DNA of 25,865 bases from an uncultured Bacteroidales bacterium. Lineage in GTDB: Bacteria > Bacteroidota > Bacteroidia > Bacteroidales > Muribaculaceae. The translations under genes and the position numbers were made by a program. This document shows positions 8,429 through 15,562 of the stretch, piece by piece. Location of the stretch: positions 1 through 25,865 of the forward strand of contig CAJLWO010000041.1 of NCBI GenBank assembly GCA_905210435.1, read 5' to 3'. Within the stretch, counting starts at the first letter, position 1, and every line of letters starts with the position of its first letter. The notes below the pieces were generated by a model. The model saw nothing but the letters and a program-made list of their open reading frames with translations, had not been told where the DNA came from and searched no databases.

Positions 8429-9352
8429 ATGATACGAAAATTCTTTATTACAGCAATCGCCCTCACGGCTGCAATCGGAGCATCGGCCGGCTCAGGACTT
8501 ACCAAAGGCGACATCAATCTGATTGTCGCATCCGACCTCGGCCGCAACGGATATTACGAACAGAAAAAAGTGGCCGGAACCATGGGAGAAATTGCCGACA
8601 GCGTAGGCCCCGAGGCCGTCCTCGCACTTGGCGACACCCACCACTATGAAGGGGTGCAAAGCATATCCGACCCTCTCTGGATGACCAACTACGAACTGAT
8701 TTATTCACATCCCGAACTGATGGTCGACTGGTATGCGGTATGCGGCAACCACGAATACCGCGGCAACACTCAGGCAGTCATCGACTATTCCGACGTGTCA
8801 CGCCGCTGGGCAATGCCGGCACGCTACTATACAAAGACGTTCGAGGATAAAGGCACCACGCTTAAAGTAGTATTCATCGATACCACCCCGCTGATCAACA
8901 AATACCGTAAAAACAGCGATGAATACCCCGACGCAGTGGCACAAGACATGGATGCGCAGCTCAAGTGGCTTGACAGCACCCTCTCCGATGCCCGTGAGGA
9001 TTGGGTAGTGGTAGTGGGACACCATCCGATATTTGCCTTCACCGACAAGTCGGAATCGGAAAGGACCGATATGCAGAAGCGAGTAGACTCAATTCTCCGC
9101 AAGCATAACGTCGACATGTATATATGCGGCCATCTCCACAATTACCAGCATCTGCGCCGTCGCGACAGCACGATTGACTACATCGTCAACACTTCCGGCT
9201 CACGCACCCGTGTACCGGAAAAAACCGAAGGGACCGTATTCTGCAGCGAAGCCCCCGGCTTCTCAGTACTGACTGTCGACAAAAAATCGCTCAACCTCAA
9301 CATGCTCGACAGCGACGGCAATGTAATCCACACCGTTACCCGCACGAAATAA
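8429..9352 (+). CDS. Exported TRAP/purple-acid-phosphatase-like metallophosphoesterase
   Basis: A 307-residue hydrolase with a signal peptide (1-20, MIRKFFITAIALTAAIGASA). It tracks mammalian tartrate-resistant acid phosphatase closely over EGVQSISDPLW, WYAVCGNHEYRGNTQAVIDY and SRRWAMPARYY. Metal-ligand motifs of the calcineurin-like fold are present: Asp36 (SDLG), Asp69 (LGDTHHYEG), Asn107 (GNHE), His198 (GHHP), and His235/His237 (GHLHN). The position of the iron-ligating tyrosine of purple acid phosphatases is His72 here. ATG 8429 is preferred over ATG 8384 because it starts the signal peptide. It lies behind the receptor gene on the same strand and probably cleaves phosphate esters in the periplasm. 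The exact substrate is not shown. Confidence 0.88.
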   Translation: MIRKFFITAIALTAAIGASAGSGLTKGDINLIVASDLGRNGYYEQKKVAGTMGEIADSVGPEAVLALGDTHHYEGVQSISDPLWMTNYELIYSHPELMVDWYAVCGNHEYRGNTQAVIDYSDVSRRWAMPARYYTKTFEDKGTTLKVVFIDTTPLINKYRKNSDEYPDAVAQDMDAQLKWLDSTLSDAREDWVVVVGHHPIFAFTDKSESERTDMQKRVDSILRKHNVDMYICGHLHNYQHLRRRDSTIDYIVNTSGSRTRVPEKTEGTVFCSEAPGFSVLTVDKKSLNLNMLDSDGNVIHTVTRTK

Positions 9353-9664
9353 CCCCACCTGAAAAATCCACCTGACATACTTCACACCACAACTTGGGGC
9401 TGTTGCAAAATTATTCATTACGTGGTTAAGAGACACCCTCTAAAAGCTGCGGCTACTATGCCAACCGATTTGACAATCAGAGCAGTAGTAGCCGCGGTTT
9501 CTTTGCAGAGCAAAGCGCCAAAGGCAATGACCAGCCACGGAATGAAATATCCAATTCCCGCCTCATCTACATACACTTGAAATTCACACGCCGGCCGTGA
9601 TAGTGTCGACGACAATTGCACGGACGGCAATATCCATGTCCATGTCTAAGTTTTGCGGGAGAAT

Positions 9665-9695
9665 TTTGCGGAATAATAATTATTTATTAAATTTG
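9665..9695 (+). promoter_or_regulatory. Near-perfect Bacteroidota promoter with no known gene
   Basis: TTTG (9665-9668), a 19-nt spacer, then TAAATTTG (9688-9695) match the -33/-7 consensus. The predicted start is near 9702. Downstream is only a 30-codon frame from ATG 9706 to TAA 9798 (MRDAGSPTAEYFMREALPAA...), nearly leaderless, plus a weak hairpin TGCCC (9771-9775)/GGGCA (9785-9789). The product could be a small RNA, a tiny peptide, or a very long rho leader of over 560 nt. Confidence 0.5.
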
Positions 9696-10231
9696 CATCG
9701 GAAATATGAGGGACGCAGGCTCGCCTACCGCAGAATATTTCATGCGGGAAGCCTTGCCGGCAGCAACAATTGCCCGTCATGAAAGGGCATCCGCTTAAAT
9801 TACGCATTATATTTTCATCCGGCCGCATATTATCACGCATCGGTTCGAAATAAAACAAAAGACCAAGGCCGTCTGTTATATATCCGGAGCGTCATATTTC
9901 CAAATCCAGAAACAGAATTACGGAACCTATGACTTACCGGCACGGTTTTGTATGGTTTTGGCAGGTTTCATCAGATTTCGTCTTTGACAATAATCGTTTT
10001 ATCTTTCCTGCATCAGAATATCATATCTTTCACCACCTCTCCACTGACCAGTACCGATATGCCTGCACAATAAATGTGCCCGGATTGTGAAAGAGCAGGT
10101 CAAGCGGCGGCTACATGAAAAATCTATGCTTCACGCCGCAGCATGACTACCTGAAAAAAACTACATTCATCAGCGGCACGTGGCCGCAAATATATCACCG
10201 GCGCCATTTGAACGGCGCAACGACATACTGA

Positions 10232-10246
10232 TTAAGAACTTCTTAA
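10232..10246. promoter_or_regulatory. 15-nt palindrome upstream of rho
   Basis: TTAAGAA-C-TTCTTAA is a perfect palindrome with a 1-nt centre, ending 22 nt before the rho ATG. It could be an operator or a leader hairpin; rho genes are commonly autoregulated through their leaders. No clear -7 box was found close by. Confidence 0.35.
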
Positions 10247-10268
10247 CTTATCATATTATATAAATAGC

Positions 10269-12308
10269 ATGTATAATATTCATGAACTTTCAGCTATGGA
10301 CGATAACCAGCTTCGTCAGGTAGCTGAGTCGATGGGAATAAAAAAATTCAACCCCGAGAACCGACAAAATATTATCTACGATATTCTTGACAATCAAGCT
10401 ATAAATGTAGCTTCGACTTCAGCGGGCAACCTTCCTGAGAAAAAGCGCCGCCAGCCACGCGAGAAACGCGCCGAGAAGACTCCGCGCAAAACAAAGGACA
10501 CAGACGACACCCCTCAGGCCGAAGCTAATGCCGACAGCGCTAACGAAACAGTTGCCGACAGCAACGATACTCCGCGCCGACGCGGAGGACGCAAGCCCAA
10601 ATCCGACGACAGCGCACAGCCTCAGGAGGAAACTCAGGCTCAGCAAACGGCTACCGATGAAACTGCCGCACAGCCTGCGCAGCAGCGACGCGGACGCAAG
10701 CCGAAGGCTAAGACTGCCGAAGATGCCACACCGGAAACCGTCAATGAACCGGCTGAGAGCCGCGCCGATGCCGTGCCGGTCGAATCCCTGTCGCCGACGG
10801 CTACCGACCGACAGCTTCCGGAAGCCGAGCCGGCACCTGCCTCCTACACTGCGGATGCTCCGCGTGAAACCTCCGCAACCGATAACAATGCACCTGAAGC
10901 TACCGACAACCGCGAGCAGCCGCAACAACAGCAACAGCAGCAGCCCCGCCAGCAGCCGCAGTCATCGTTCGGATCATTCTTCCCCCGCGCCGGAGGCAAG
11001 ACTTTCGCACCCCGTTCGCAGAAAGAGCGCGAGGAAGCCGCAGCAGCTGCCGCCGCCGCTCCCATCATAATCTACGAGCCGGGCAACGAGGCGCAGGCAC
11101 CCCAGCAACAGCAGGGCAAAAAGAACAAAAAGAACCGCAACAAGCAGCAGCAACAGCAGCAGCCCATGCGTCAGGAACACCGCTACAACTTCGACGGTCT
11201 CATCCAGGCACAGGGCGTGCTTGAGGTGATGCCCGAAGGATACGGATTCCTCCGCTCGAGCGACTACAACTATCTCGCATCGCCCGACGACATCTACGTC
11301 ACCCAGCAGCAGATCAAGCAATACGCGCTGCGTCCGGGCGACGTGGTGGAGTGCACCATACGTCCGCCCCATGAAGGGGACAAATACTTCCCCATGAGCG
11401 AAGCACTGATGATCAACGGCCGCACACCCGAATTTATCCGCGACCGCACTCTCTTCGAGCACCTTACTCCGCTCTTCCCCGACGAGAAGTTCGACCTTAC
11501 CTCAGGCCGTTCATGCAACATCTCGACACGCGTGGTTGACATGTTCTCACCCATCGGCAAGGGACAGCGCGGACTTATCGTCGCTCCGCCCAAAACCGGT
11601 AAGACTCTTCTTCTCAAGGATATAGCCAACGCCATAGCCGAAAACCATCCCGAGACCTACATCATGATACTTCTCATCGATGAGCGTCCCGAGGAGGTGA
11701 CCGACATGATGCGTTCGGTCAACGCCGAAGTCATAGCCTCGACATTCGACGAACCCGCCGACCGTCATGTCAAAATCGCAAGCATAGTGCTTGAAAAGGC
11801 AAAACGAATGGTTGAATGCGGACACGACGTAGTGATACTTCTCGACTCGATCACCCGTCTGGCACGCGCCTACAATACCGTAAGCCCCGCTTCGGGCAAA
11901 ATCCTCTCCGGAGGTGTCGACGCCAACGCGTTGCAGAAACCGAAACGCTTCTTCGGCGCCGCCCGTAATATCGAGGGTGGCGGCTCGCTCACCATCATCG
12001 CCACCGCGCTGACCGAAACAAGCTCAAAGATGGACGAAGTCATCTTCGAGGAGTTCAAGGGTACAGGCAACATGGAGCTTCAGCTCGACCGCAAGCTCTC
12101 CAACAAACGCATATTCCCCGCCGTCGACATTACCGCGTCGAGCACACGCCGCGACGACCTGCTGCTGCGCACCGAGACGCTCAACCGCATGTGGATACTG
12201 CGCCGTTTCCTCTCCGACCGCAACTCAATCGAGGCGATGGAATTCATCAAGGACCGCATGGAGCGCACACGCGACAACGACGAACTGCTCCGCACCATGG
12301 GCGACTGA
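10269..12308 (+). CDS. rho: Transcription termination factor Rho with large disordered insert
   Basis: A 679-residue hexameric RNA helicase for transcription termination, much longer than the roughly 420-residue E. coli protein. An N-terminal SAP-like domain (about 4-48, IHELSAMDDNQLRQVAESMG) is followed by a disordered, Pro/Gln/Ala/charged-rich insert (about 52-300). The insert has polyglutamine runs near 216-227 and 278-300 and two AT-hook-like blocks, RRGGRKPK and RRGRKPK. The cold-shock RNA-binding domain starts about 306 (YNFDGLIQAQGVLEVMPEGY). The ATPase core has Walker A APPKTGKT (439-446), Walker B VVILLDSITRL, and the LSGGVDANAL and FKGTGNMEL segments. Such inserts are known in Bacteroides Rho, where phase separation has been reported. 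It starts the long plus-strand run; queF follows after 33 nt. Confidence 0.97.
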   Translation: MYNIHELSAMDDNQLRQVAESMGIKKFNPENRQNIIYDILDNQAINVASTSAGNLPEKKRRQPREKRAEKTPRKTKDTDDTPQAEANADSANETVADSNDTPRRRGGRKPKSDDSAQPQEETQAQQTATDETAAQPAQQRRGRKPKAKTAEDATPETVNEPAESRADAVPVESLSPTATDRQLPEAEPAPASYTADAPRETSATDNNAPEATDNREQPQQQQQQQPRQQPQSSFGSFFPRAGGKTFAPRSQKEREEAAAAAAAAPIIIYEPGNEAQAPQQQQGKKNKKNRNKQQQQQQPMRQEHRYNFDGLIQAQGVLEVMPEGYGFLRSSDYNYLASPDDIYVTQQQIKQYALRPGDVVECTIRPPHEGDKYFPMSEALMINGRTPEFIRDRTLFEHLTPLFPDEKFDLTSGRSCNISTRVVDMFSPIGKGQRGLIVAPPKTGKTLLLKDIANAIAENHPETYIMILLIDERPEEVTDMMRSVNAEVIASTFDEPADRHVKIASIVLEKAKRMVECGHDVVILLDSITRLARAYNTVSPASGKILSGGVDANALQKPKRFFGAARNIEGGGSLTIIATALTETSSKMDEVIFEEFKGTGNMELQLDRKLSNKRIFPAVDITASSTRRDDLLLRTETLNRMWILRRFLSDRNSIEAMEFIKDRMERTRDNDELLRTMGD

Positions 12309-12341
12309 TTAAGGGTGTCTCATAACAAAAACGGTTAAGAC

Positions 12342-12812
12342 ATGCGCAACGAAGAACAACTCGAAGGGGTTACACTCCTGGGCAACACCGGAGTGAAATA
12401 CCCCACGCAATACGCTCCCGAGGTGCTTGAGACATTTGTCAACAAGCACCCCGGCAACGAATATCTCGTCACTTTCACCTGTCCGGAATTCACATCGCTG
12501 TGTCCCAAGACAGGGCAGCCCGATTTCGCCAAAATCATAATCAACTACATACCGCGCGAACGGATGGTCGAGAGCAAGAGCCTGAAACTCTATCTGTTCA
12601 GCTTCCGCAACCACGGCGACTTTCATGAGGACTGCGTCAACATCATCATGAAGGACCTGTGCCGGCTCATGGACCCGCGCTATATCGAAGTGAAAGGTAT
12701 CTTCACCCCACGCGGAGGCATAGCCATCTACCCCTTTGCCAACTACGGCGACGAAGAGCACCAATGGCTGGTGAAAAAACGTCTCGAAGCCTCGTTTACC
12801 GACTCGTTTTAA
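12342..12812 (+). CDS. queF: NADPH-dependent 7-cyano-7-deazaguanine reductase
   Basis: A 156-residue, single-domain (type I) tunnelling-fold enzyme that reduces the nitrile preQ0 to preQ1 for queuosine synthesis. CPEFTSLCPKTGQPD holds the catalytic Cys54, which forms the thioimide, and Asp61. ESKSLK (77-82) is the signature that distinguishes QueF from GTP cyclohydrolase I. FHED contains Glu96, which binds the substrate base. Length is normal. It lies between rho and queC, so two consecutive steps of the pathway (QueC makes preQ0, QueF reduces it) are adjacent. queD, queE, tgt and queA are not in the window. Confidence 0.96.
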   Translation: MRNEEQLEGVTLLGNTGVKYPTQYAPEVLETFVNKHPGNEYLVTFTCPEFTSLCPKTGQPDFAKIIINYIPRERMVESKSLKLYLFSFRNHGDFHEDCVNIIMKDLCRLMDPRYIEVKGIFTPRGGIAIYPFANYGDEEHQWLVKKRLEASFTDSF

Positions 12813-12825
12813 CTTAATGCTAAAA

Positions 12826-12853
12826 GTAGGAACGCACGGTCTGTGCGTCCGTG
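12826..12853. repeat. Short palindromic repeat between queF and queC
   Basis: GTAGGAACGCAC-ggtct-GTGCGTCC: arms ACGCAC (12832-12837) and GTGCGT (12843-12848) flank a 5-nt loop, with GG and CC outside. An alternative pairing CACGG (12835-12839)/CCGTG (12849-12853) is mutually exclusive. The GTAGG start and ACGC...GCGTCC core resemble the palindrome at 5054-5079. It ends 20 nt before the queC start and could influence its translation. Confidence 0.55.
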
Positions 12854-12873
12854 AAATATGTATTGATTATTTT

Positions 12874-13533
12874 ATGAAACAATCACTGATAGTATATTCC
12901 GGAGGACTCGATTCCACCACGCTTCTGTGGGAGTATGCCGCCGACATCGCCCTGGCCGTCAACTTCAACTACGGCTCCAACCACAACGCCCGCGAGGCCG
13001 AGTGCGCGCGCCGCAACTGTGCGAAGCTGGGAATAAAACTCATGGAAATCGACCTTGGTTTTATGGCTAAATACTTCAAAAGCTCGCTGCTCGAAGGCGC
13101 CGACGCCGTGCCGTCGGGCAACTACGACGACGAGAACATGCGGTCGACCGTCGTGCCATTCCGCAACGGCATAATGCTGTCGGTAGCGGCAGGTCTCGCC
13201 GAGAGCTACAACCTGTCGACAATACTCATAGCCAACCATGCGGGCGACCATGCCATCTATCCCGACTGTCGCCCGGGATTCGTCGACGCAATGGGCAAAG
13301 CCGTCAGCGAAGGCACCTACGAGGGGATAAAACTGTCGGCTCCCTACACCATGCTCACCAAGGCGCAGATTGTGGAACGCGGCGCACGCATCGGCGTGGA
13401 CTACAACGAGACCTACAGCTGCTACCGCGGAGGCGAACATCACTGCGGCACATGCGGCACATGCCGCGAACGCGCCGAAGCATTCGCACTGGCCGGCGTC
13501 CCCGACCCCACCGTTTACGATAATATACTCTAA
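12874..13533 (+). CDS. queC: 7-cyano-7-deazaguanine synthase
   Basis: A 219-residue ATP-dependent enzyme turning 7-carboxy-7-deazaguanine into preQ0. The PP-loop SGGLDS (9-14) binds ATP. Zinc ligands Cys183, Cys191, Cys194 and Cys197 form the CYRGGEHHCGTCGTC cluster typical of the family. NHAGDHAIYPDCRPGF is a conserved substrate-site segment. ATG 12874 is chosen; an open frame from 12817 would add 19 residues but those are encoded by the palindromic repeat and do not resemble QueC. The gap to queF is 61 nt and to the next gene only 3 nt, so the three are probably one transcript. Confidence 0.96.
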   Translation: MKQSLIVYSGGLDSTTLLWEYAADIALAVNFNYGSNHNAREAECARRNCAKLGIKLMEIDLGFMAKYFKSSLLEGADAVPSGNYDDENMRSTVVPFRNGIMLSVAAGLAESYNLSTILIANHAGDHAIYPDCRPGFVDAMGKAVSEGTYEGIKLSAPYTMLTKAQIVERGARIGVDYNETYSCYRGGEHHCGTCGTCRERAEAFALAGVPDPTVYDNIL

Positions 13534-13536
13534 TTT

Positions 13537-14214
13537 ATGACAGAAGTATTGTTTTCCGACGAATTCAAGGCGCTCGCTCCCGACTACCGCATGCTCCAGA
13601 TTGAAGCTGACGTAGAGGGTGGCGATACTCCGCAGGAGCTTACCGACGAAATCAACCGGTTGGCCGACTCGATGCGCCAGGTGATGGAGATAGCCGACAT
13701 AAACCGCCGTCCCGGCATCGCGGCCACGCGTGCCGCCTACAAACGCTTCGGCAAGGACCCCAACCGCTACCGTCCGTCGCAGGAACAGATGTCGCGCCGC
13801 ATACTCAAGCAGCTCGGCCTCTATGTGGTCAACAACCTTGCCGACGCCGGCAATCTGCTTTCACTGAAATGCGGCTGTTCGTTGGGCGTATTCGACCGCG
13901 ACAAAATCGAGGGAACCACAATCACTCTCGGACGCGGCCGTCACGACGAACCCTACACCGGCATAGGGCGCGGCGAACTCAACATCGAGAATCTTCCCGT
14001 AATACGCGACGCTGCCGGAGGAATAGGCACCCCGACTTCCGACAACGAGCGCACCGCAGTCGACGCCTCGACGCGCCGTATACTGATAACCGTCAATATC
14101 TACGGCGATGCCGACATGGCCGATGCCGAAATCGACGCCGAAGCGCGCCGTCTGCTGACCCGATACTGCTCGGCCTCCGGCATAGAGTCGCGCATCATAC
14201 GCATTAACGGCTGA
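13537..14214 (+). CDS. B3/B4 domain-containing protein (PheRS beta-like editing-domain fold)
   Basis: A 225-residue cytoplasmic protein, with no signal peptide or membrane segment. It resembles free-standing B3/B4 domain proteins, related to the editing region of phenylalanyl-tRNA synthetase beta. Supporting segments are RPGIAATRAAYKRFGKDPNRYRPS (about 58-81), SRRILKQLGLYVVNNLADAGNLLSL and the GRGELNIENLPVIRDAAGGIGTPTSD block with an acidic/hydrophobic binding-site pattern. No aminoacylation domain is present. Its start is 3 nt after the queC stop and its stop is 1 nt before the next start, indicating translational coupling. A role in clearing mischarged tRNA or small-molecule hydrolysis is possible but not shown. 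Confidence 0.8.
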   Translation: MTEVLFSDEFKALAPDYRMLQIEADVEGGDTPQELTDEINRLADSMRQVMEIADINRRPGIAATRAAYKRFGKDPNRYRPSQEQMSRRILKQLGLYVVNNLADAGNLLSLKCGCSLGVFDRDKIEGTTITLGRGRHDEPYTGIGRGELNIENLPVIRDAAGGIGTPTSDNERTAVDASTRRILITVNIYGDADMADAEIDAEARRLLTRYCSASGIESRIIRING

Positions 14215-14215
14215 A

Positions 14216-15562
14216 ATGAAGCTTCAGGATGAAGAAGTAATTCTGCTAAAATTCTCACCTGAAAAATTCAAACAGATGACAGACATACTTATAATAATCG
14301 CACTCATATTGCTCAACGGCGTATTTTCGATGTCGGAAATAGCCCTCGTGTCAGCCCGCAAATCAAAACTTTCGGCTGAAGCCAGAAAGGGCAACCGCGG
14401 AGCAAAAACGGCATTGCGCCTCATCGAGAATCCCGACAGGTTTCTCTCGACCGTACAGATAGGCATAACGCTCATAGGCATACTCACCGGTCTGTTTTCG
14501 GGCGCGGCGTTCGCTGCTCAGCTCGGCGACAGGTTCAGCGACCTCGGACTTCCCGACGCCACAGCCCACCGCCTCGCGCAGATACTCATCGTGGCCGTTG
14601 TGACCTACCTCTCAATCGTCATAGGCGAACTTATCCCCAAACGTATAGGCATAGCCATGTCCGACAGGATATCGATATGGATAGCGCCGCTGATGCATCT
14701 GCTGTCGGTGGTGACGATGCCTGTGATATGGCTGCTTTCGGTATCGACCAATCTTGTGGTAAGGCTTCTCGGACTTCGTGGCAAGACGGCCGTCGTGACC
14801 GAGGACGAGATACGCTCGCTGATACAGGAGGGTACTGAAGCGGGGCAGGTACAGGAAGTGGAGCAGGACATCATGGAACGGGCACTCGTGATGGGCGACC
14901 AGACCGTGAGCAGCATCATGACCAACCGTTCCGACATCGTGAACCTCAACTGCCGCATGTCGGTGCAGGATATAAAAGACATCGTTTTCACCCATCTGCA
15001 CCGTGGCTACCCGCTCTATTGTGAAAAGGGTAAGGAGGTCACCGGCATAGTGCTTGCCTCCGGACTGCTTAGGGCACTCGACCAAGGGGATGTGGATTTG
15101 AAAAAGATTGCCGCAGAACCGGTGTACTTTCCCGAAAGCATGACCGTGTACGACGCGCTTGCCGTACTGAAAAGCGGCGAAGTGGAATGCGCGCTCGTAT
15201 GCGATGAGTTCGGCGACATGCAGGGCATCGTGACACTCCGCGATGTGCTTGAAGGTCTCGTCGGTATGATCAATGACCCGGCCGACAATCCGCAGATAAG
15301 GCCGCTCGCCGACAACGCCGCCGAACTCATAGTCGACGGACAGTACCGGTGGTACGACTTCCTGTCATATCTTGAAGCGGAAGACCTCTACCGTCCGGCG
15401 GCCTATTCGACCGTGGCCGGATGGTTTCTCGAGACATACCGCCATCTTCCCCGCGAGGGAGAAACTGTGGAATGGCAGGGCATACGGTTCAAAATCCTCG
15501 ATATGGACGGAGCGCGTATCGACAAATTTCTTGTAAGCAGAATAAACACCGGCCGACTATGA
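14216..15562 (+). CDS. CNNM/CorC-HlyC family transporter with CBS pair
   Basis: A 448-residue inner-membrane protein of the family often annotated as hemolysin or Mg/Co efflux protein. An N-terminal CNNM membrane domain (about 21-190) opens with ILIIIALILLNGVFSMSEIALVSARKS and includes IVIGELIPKRI, the conserved re-entrant motif. A CBS pair follows (about 215-335: MTNRSDIVNL, VFTHLHRGYPLY, CDEFGDMQGIVTLRDVLEGLVG). The C-terminal CorC_HlyC domain (about 350-440) ends in IRFKILDMDGARIDKFLV. ATG 14276 is an alternative start that would remove a 20-residue hydrophilic lead and is common in relatives. The stop overlaps the kup start by 4 nt (ATGA), so the two are coupled. Mg2+ or Na+ linked transport is inferred from the family. 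Confidence 0.92.
   Translation: MKLQDEEVILLKFSPEKFKQMTDILIIIALILLNGVFSMSEIALVSARKSKLSAEARKGNRGAKTALRLIENPDRFLSTVQIGITLIGILTGLFSGAAFAAQLGDRFSDLGLPDATAHRLAQILIVAVVTYLSIVIGELIPKRIGIAMSDRISIWIAPLMHLLSVVTMPVIWLLSVSTNLVVRLLGLRGKTAVVTEDEIRSLIQEGTEAGQVQEVEQDIMERALVMGDQTVSSIMTNRSDIVNLNCRMSVQDIKDIVFTHLHRGYPLYCEKGKEVTGIVLASGLLRALDQGDVDLKKIAAEPVYFPESMTVYDALAVLKSGEVECALVCDEFGDMQGIVTLRDVLEGLVGMINDPADNPQIRPLADNAAELIVDGQYRWYDFLSYLEAEDLYRPAAYSTVAGWFLETYRHLPREGETVEWQGIRFKILDMDGARIDKFLVSRINTGRL

Larger units (their letters stand above)
9353..10268. other. 916-nt gene-free spacer with hairpins and an orphan promoter
   Basis: No credible protein gene was found; the short open frames have no recognisable product. 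Visible structure includes a GGGGCTGTTGCAAAA segment at about 9396-9410 that resembles insertion-sequence ends but has no inverted partner. There is a hairpin with 10-nt arms GCGGCTACTA (9449-9458) and TAGTAGCCGC (9486-9495), followed by CTTTGC-aga-GCAAAG (9501-9515). An orphan promoter lies at 9665-9695. CAGGTTTCATCAG at 9962-9974 recurs at 25745-25757. A palindrome precedes rho. The stretch may hold a decayed mobile element. Confidence 0.5.

Noticed and set aside
9418..9630. Minus-strand 70-residue frame with a hydrophobic stretch
   Set aside because: It is built largely from hairpin sequence, has no recognisable product and lacks a promoter.
9830..9860. tRNA-like GGTTCGAAAT segment
   Set aside because: No acceptor stem, anticodon arm or matching T-arm can be drawn around it.
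12826..12873. preQ1 riboswitch before queC
   Set aside because: The hairpin matches a dispersed repeat pattern, and the compact pseudoknot with its conserved A-rich tail expected of preQ1 aptamers is not visible.
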